A DNA stretch of 9,010 nt, from contig JBJOII010000151.1 of assembly GCA_046047235.1 (NCBI GenBank), positions 1 through 9,010 on the forward strand, written 5' to 3'. Below, piece after piece: positions 6,401-9,010 of this stretch. Made by a program: the position numbers and the translations under genes. How positions within the stretch are numbered: the stretch's first letter is position 1; every line of letters begins with the position of its first letter. The DNA comes from JBMTVN01 sp046047235 (lineage in GTDB: Bacteria; Verrucomicrobiota; Verrucomicrobiia; Limisphaerales; JAHDYP01). Under the pieces are notes generated by a model that saw only the letters and a program-made list of their open reading frames with translations, searched no databases and was not told where the DNA came from.

Positions 6401-9010
6401 ACGGCGGCGGAAGCACCGACGTCCCCAGCGGCCTCCACACCAAGCTCGACGATAACGAACAATACCGCCTCGACTTCGCCGACCGCGTCTTCCACCACAT
6501 GATCGCCCCCAACGGCGCCCTCACCCCGGAAGCCAATATTGCCCGCTGGCAGAAATGGACCGATATCATGAACAACCCCATCGTCGCAGAATCCTGCCGC
6601 TGGGGCGACTACCGCCGCGATGTCCACCCCTACTCAAACGGCTCCTACGAACTCTATACCCGCGAAGACCAGTGGATCGCCGAAAACAACCGCATGACCC
6701 AATCCTACTTCCTCAACCGTAGCGATATCGTCCTCCAGCAGTTCCGCACCGCCGGGCTCTACCCCACCCTCAATGCCCCCACCTTCAGCCAACACGGCGG
6801 CACCGTCGCCGCAGGCTACAACCTCTCCATCTCAGCCCCATCAGGCACGGTCTACTACACTCTCGATGGCAGCGACCCCCGCACCTACGGCACAGGTGCC
6901 ATCTCCCCCCAAGCCATCCCCTACTCCAACCCCATCCCGCTCTCCCAGTCCGCCCTCGTCAAAGCCCGCACCAAAAGCGGCTCCACCTGGAGTGCCCTCA
7001 ACTCAGCCAGCTTCACCATCGGCCATATCCTCCCAACAGTCCGGATAACGGAAATCATGTACCATCACCCCACCAGCGAAGGCTGCGAATACTTCGAAAT
7101 CCATAACCTCGGCCCCATCCCCGTAGACCTCTCCCACGCCAGCTTCCAAGGCGTCGATCTCGTCCTGCCCGCCAATACCACCATGCCCCCGGGCGCAGTA
7201 TGGGTCCTCGCCTCCTCCTCCACCCCCTCCGCCTTCGCTGATTGCTACCCTACGACTCTCGTCACCGCCTGGTTCAACGGAAGCCTCGATAACGCCGGCG
7301 AACGCCTCGCCCTCATCGACCGCAATGGCCGCACAATTACCGCCGTGCATTACGATGACGAAAACGGCTGGCCTACCGACCCCGATGGAAACGGCCCTTC
7401 GCTCCAAATCATCGACCCGTTCGGCGACCCCAACGCACCCGCCAACTGGCAAGCCAGCCCAATCAACGGCGGCTCCCCCGGCATCCCCCAGTCCGCCCCC
7501 CCACTCCCCCGGATCGTCCTCAATGAAATCATGGCCGAAAACCTGACCGCCGTCCCTCACGCCAATACCCACCCCGATTGGATCGAACTCGCCAATCGCA
7601 CCGACCAGGATGTCCCCCTCGATGGCTGGGGCCTCTCCGATGACAGCAACCCCTGGAAATTCACGTTCCCACCAGGTTCGGTCCTCCCCGCCAATGGTTT
7701 CCTCGTGGTCTGGTGCGACACAGCCAACACCCCCGGCCTCCACACCGGCTTCGCCCTCAGCCGCAAAGGCGACTCCATCCTCCTGCATGATGCCGTCGGC
7801 CTCCGCATCGACGGCCTCACTTTCGGAAATCAACTCCCAGACCTCTCGCTCGGCCGAACCGGCACGGATAACGCCTGGACCCTGAACACTCCCACCCCAG
7901 GAGAACCCAACACCCCCACACCTACAACCCCCGCCACCTCACTCCATATCAATGAATGGCTCGCCAACGCCGCCGCAGGCGAATCCGATTGGGTCGAACT
8001 CTTCAACGATTCCCCAACACTGCCCGCAAATATCCAGGGCCTCACGCTCAACACCACCACCCAATACGCCCCCATCCAGTCCATCTCGTTCATCCCTCCC
8101 CAAGGCTTCCTCCAACTCCTCGCCGATGAACAGCCCGGCCCCAACCACCTCGAACTCAAAATCCCCGCCGAAGGCTCAGTCCTGCAACTGATCGCTCTCT
8201 CAGGCCAAATCCTCGACGAACTCGCCTACGGCCCCCAAACGGAAGCCACCTCCCAAGGCAGACTCCCCGATGGCTCAGGCTCCATCCAAACGTTCACGCT
8301 CACGATAAGCCCCGGCGCAAGCAACTACCTCACCCCCCTCAACAGTCCCGTGATCAATGAAATCATGGCCCGCAACAGAAACACGGTCGCCAATCCATGG
8401 GGCCATGCCAGTGACTGGATCGAACTCTATAACCCCTACACCTTCCCCCTCAGTCTCGCCGACATGCAACTCCGCAGCTCCGACACCACCACGACCACAT
8501 GGACGTTCCCTCCCAACAGCACTCTCGCACCCGGCGAATTCAAAACAATCTGGTGCGATAACTCCACCCCGCCAACCTCGCAATCCCAACCGGACTGGAA
8601 TACCGGGTTCAATCTCAATGGCTCCTACGCAACGGTCGAACTGCTCTCGCCCCAGGGACAAGTCCTGGACTCGGTCCAGTTCGGCCCCCAAATCGCAAAT
8701 GCTTCCATCGGCATCCAGAGCGGACAGTGGACTCTCCTCGCCTACCCCACCCCCGGCTCCCCCAACGCCCCCGTAGCCGCAACCGCCAACATAACGACCC
8801 TCAAGATCAACGAGTGGATGGCCGCCCCGCTCACCGGCAGCGACTGGTTCGAGTTGTTTAACCCCGCAACTCTTCCCGCCAACCTCAGCGACATGTTCCT
8901 CTCCGATAACCCCTCCATCAGCACTCAAACCAATACCCACATCCCCCACCTCACATTCATCGCCCCCCAAAGCTGGCTGCTCTGGACCGCCGATGGCAAA
9001 CCCGCCGAAG
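3427..9010 (+). CDS. Giant exported CotH-family kinase protein with lamin-tail, Ig-like and chitobiase-type domains (3' end outside window)
   Basis: One frame open for 1861 codons to the right edge; ATG 3427 is the first in-frame start after a TGA at 3136-3138, with no obvious Shine-Dalgarno. Residues 1-27 form a signal peptide (Arg-Arg, then a Leu/Ala-rich core). Next: a beta-sandwich-like module (about 35-200) with DDGFVAWLNGTEIARHN at 117-133; two SbsA-type Ig-like domains (about 203-303, 304-404); lamin-tail domain 1 (407-553); a chitobiase C-terminal-like domain (568-638) with YTTDGSLPT; the CotH kinase (about 705-1100); a second chitobiase-type domain (1110-1199) with YYTLDGSDPRT; lamin-tail domains 2-6 (from about 1205, 1362, 1504, 1640 and 1791). 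CotH marks are LHGNASR (760-766), KHGFKLTFK (773-781) with the likely nucleotide-binding lysine, LILRADFN (805-812), YINGLYWGTYDFGE (862-875), HQDWGNNKNWY (948-958) and YLPWDQE (973-979), whose Asp977 is the likely metal ligand. CotH kinases are atypical secreted protein kinases, known from spore coats and fungal surfaces; the substrate here is unknown. Third positions are overwhelmingly C. Confidence 0.93.
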   Translation, partial: MPQLIHPLIRRLSLCTLALAPILHLQGQINLIPPGAIWYYAKGTTEASNPTSEWRNQEFQAIRWYTSPLPLHYGDNLTSGQELTDMRGSYSCVFLRHPFTIQSPAALGELELVVDYDDGFVAWLNGTEIARHNVSGDPAFDDVASGSHEGGSPVSFVLAGSASAYLTTGENVLAIQAFNVSLSGSSDFRIDASLRAVQAVDTAPFIAQQSPAPGPVSSLQQITISFNEPVVGLQPQHLLINDIPSLSAIPDDLGNTFTFTFNQPPHGTVHIAWNENTQLTDADGNLFDTEDPAASWSYTLLDSSPPEILKQTPAANSIVTRLDQIEITFTEPVTSLKAQDLLIAGSPATALTGSDAGPYQFTFASPAPGTVQLQWAANHAITDNATPPNPFIPASSQITLNPDFSPGSIHITEISTAGTTTLLDEDLETSDWIELHNNGPTPVNLIGWSLSDDPNEPDKWTFPSQTLNPNAYLVVFASGKDRPNPAPGRLLHTNFKLSAFGEYLGLFPPDLPKLPASHFPDELPEQRPNLTYGLTPDEQWAYYNTPTPGAPNPSSTLTTIAPIPHTTVPRGIFNAPFQVSLSSPLPNAEIRYTTDGSLPTPSSPPATNPIPITQTTTLRAITFAPNSIPSQPLTCTYIQIQDVVQQSPTPPDFPSSWGSNSGFPGGLIPADYEMDHDPLRTNPSNPGSQIDPAKLTRLQQGLLEIPTVSVVLNQDDMFGPGGLYPSASDGNKTPNEKPCSVEMILPDGSTAFAITAGIDLHGNASRNPLKNPKHGFKLTFKKDFGPTKLNYPLFPDSAITEFDDLILRADFNSSWRHWSDVASNGTGAYQRTRATRTRYAWGQDTFRDMGHSSPHTLFFHLYINGLYWGTYDFGEQPTEQFAEASFGPSEDGYDVYDQGGLRDGTSTAYNRLLALSNLEDNANYEQAKQFLDVTEFIDYMLMHFYIGHQDWGNNKNWYAIRPRVPGANGTFRYLPWDQECILLEENINRVPNGGGSTDVPSGLHTKLDDNEQYRLDFADRVFHHMIAPNGALTPEANIARWQKWTDIMNNPIVAESCRWGDYRRDVHPYSNGSYELYTREDQWIAENNRMTQSYFLNRSDIVLQQFRTAGLYPTLNAPTFSQHGGTVAAGYNLSISAPSGTVYYTLDGSDPRTYGTGAISPQAIPYSNPIPLSQSALVKARTKSGSTWSALNSASFTIGHILPTVRITEIMYHHPTSEGCEYFEIHNLGPIPVDLSHASFQGVDLVLPANTTMPPGAVWVLASSSTPSAFADCYPTTLVTAWFNGSLDNAGERLALIDRNGRTITAVHYDDENGWPTDPDGNGPSLQIIDPFGDPNAPANWQASPINGGSPGIPQSAPPLPRIVLNEIMAENLTAVPHANTHPDWIELANRTDQDVPLDGWGLSDDSNPWKFTFPPGSVLPANGFLVVWCDTANTPGLHTGFALSRKGDSILLHDAVGLRIDGLTFGNQLPDLSLGRTGTDNAWTLNTPTPGEPNTPTPTTPATSLHINEWLANAAAGESDWVELFNDSPTLPANIQGLTLNTTTQYAPIQSISFIPPQGFLQLLADEQPGPNHLELKIPAEGSVLQLIALSGQILDELAYGPQTEATSQGRLPDGSGSIQTFTLTISPGASNYLTPLNSPVINEIMARNRNTVANPWGHASDWIELYNPYTFPLSLADMQLRSSDTTTTTWTFPPNSTLAPGEFKTIWCDNSTPPTSQSQPDWNTGFNLNGSYATVELLSPQGQVLDSVQFGPQIANASIGIQSGQWTLLAYPTPGSPNAPVAATANITTLKINEWMAAPLTGSDWFELFNPATLPANLSDMFLSDNPSISTQTNTHIPHLTFIAPQSWLLWTADGKPAE
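5539..6726 (+). other. CotH kinase domain within the giant protein
   Basis: Residues about 705-1100. The domain opens with IPTVSVVLNQDDMFGPGGLY, continues to the beta-rich core with Lys773/Lys777 and Arg808, then the Asn-Gly-x-Tyr-Trp-Gly signature (864-869), and closes with the Asp950/Asn954/Asn956 cluster and Trp976-Asp977. All segments I would expect of a working family member appear in the right order, so loss of activity is not indicated. A chitobiase-type module flanks it on each side. No transmembrane helix was noticed, in keeping with an extracellular or periplasmic location after export. Confidence 0.88.
7510..9010 (+). repeat. Lamin-tail domain array with a duplicated two-domain block
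   Basis: Four consecutive lamin-tail domains (3 to 6) fall into two alternating types. Domains 3 and 5 share NEIMA-x-N, DWIEL and a WCD near the middle; the 15 bases coding for NEIMA are identical at 7522-7536 and 8356-8370. Domains 4 and 6 share INEW(L/M)A, SDW-x-ELFN, LPAN and a (S/T)FI-x-PQ stretch followed by AD. Spacing is 278 codons (3 to 5) and 286 codons (4 to 6), which fits duplication of a two-domain unit followed by divergence. The sixth domain is cut by the window edge. Confidence 0.7.

Noticed and set aside
5644..6627. Minus-strand reading frame of 327 codons
   Set aside because: Antisense to the CotH kinase core; Val/Gly/Glu/Ala-rich composition is what the C-rich codons produce when read backwards, and no family is recognisable.
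7003..7833. Minus-strand reading frame of 276 codons
   Set aside because: Antisense shadow of lamin-tail domains 2 and 3 with the same biased composition.

Overview
The window looks like chromosomal DNA of a GC-rich bacterium of the Verrucomicrobiota (PVC group). I base this on protein style, not on a database search. The pseudopilin has the N-terminus typical of the very large pseudopilin families of that phylum. The two big flanking proteins are secreted multidomain mosaics (DxDxDG calcium motifs, SbsA-type Ig domains, carboxypeptidase-regulatory domain, CotH kinase, lamin-tail domains) that are common there. No rRNA, tRNA, CRISPR array, transposase or integrase was seen.

Layout. From the left edge to 2312, on the minus strand, lies the first 770 codons of a secreted multidomain protein. 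It carries a compact cysteine-rich domain with a phospholipase A2-like calcium loop and His-Asp pair; its C-terminus lies outside the window. After a 116-base gap comes a complete minus-strand gene (2429-3184) for a 251-residue type II secretion/type IV pilin-like protein. A 242-base divergent spacer (3185-3426) follows, holding a candidate promoter in each direction. From 3427 to the right edge, on the plus strand, one open frame of 1861 codons (unfinished) encodes a giant exported CotH-family kinase protein. Its order is: signal peptide, N-terminal beta-sandwich-like module, two Ig-like domains, lamin-tail domain, chitobiase-type C-terminal domain, CotH kinase, second chitobiase-type domain, then five more lamin-tail domains, the last cut by the edge.

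All three products are predicted to be exported or membrane-inserted, so the region is best read as a cell-envelope or surface locus. A functional link between the three is only suggested by adjacency. The two minus-strand genes could be co-transcribed (pilin first), although a weak hairpin plus T-tract sits between them.

The plus strand is strongly rich in C over G along the whole window regardless of which strand is coding. The minus-strand genes therefore favour G-ending codons and the plus-strand gene C-ending codons. This points to replication-strand asymmetry, with the plus-strand gene probably on the lagging strand.
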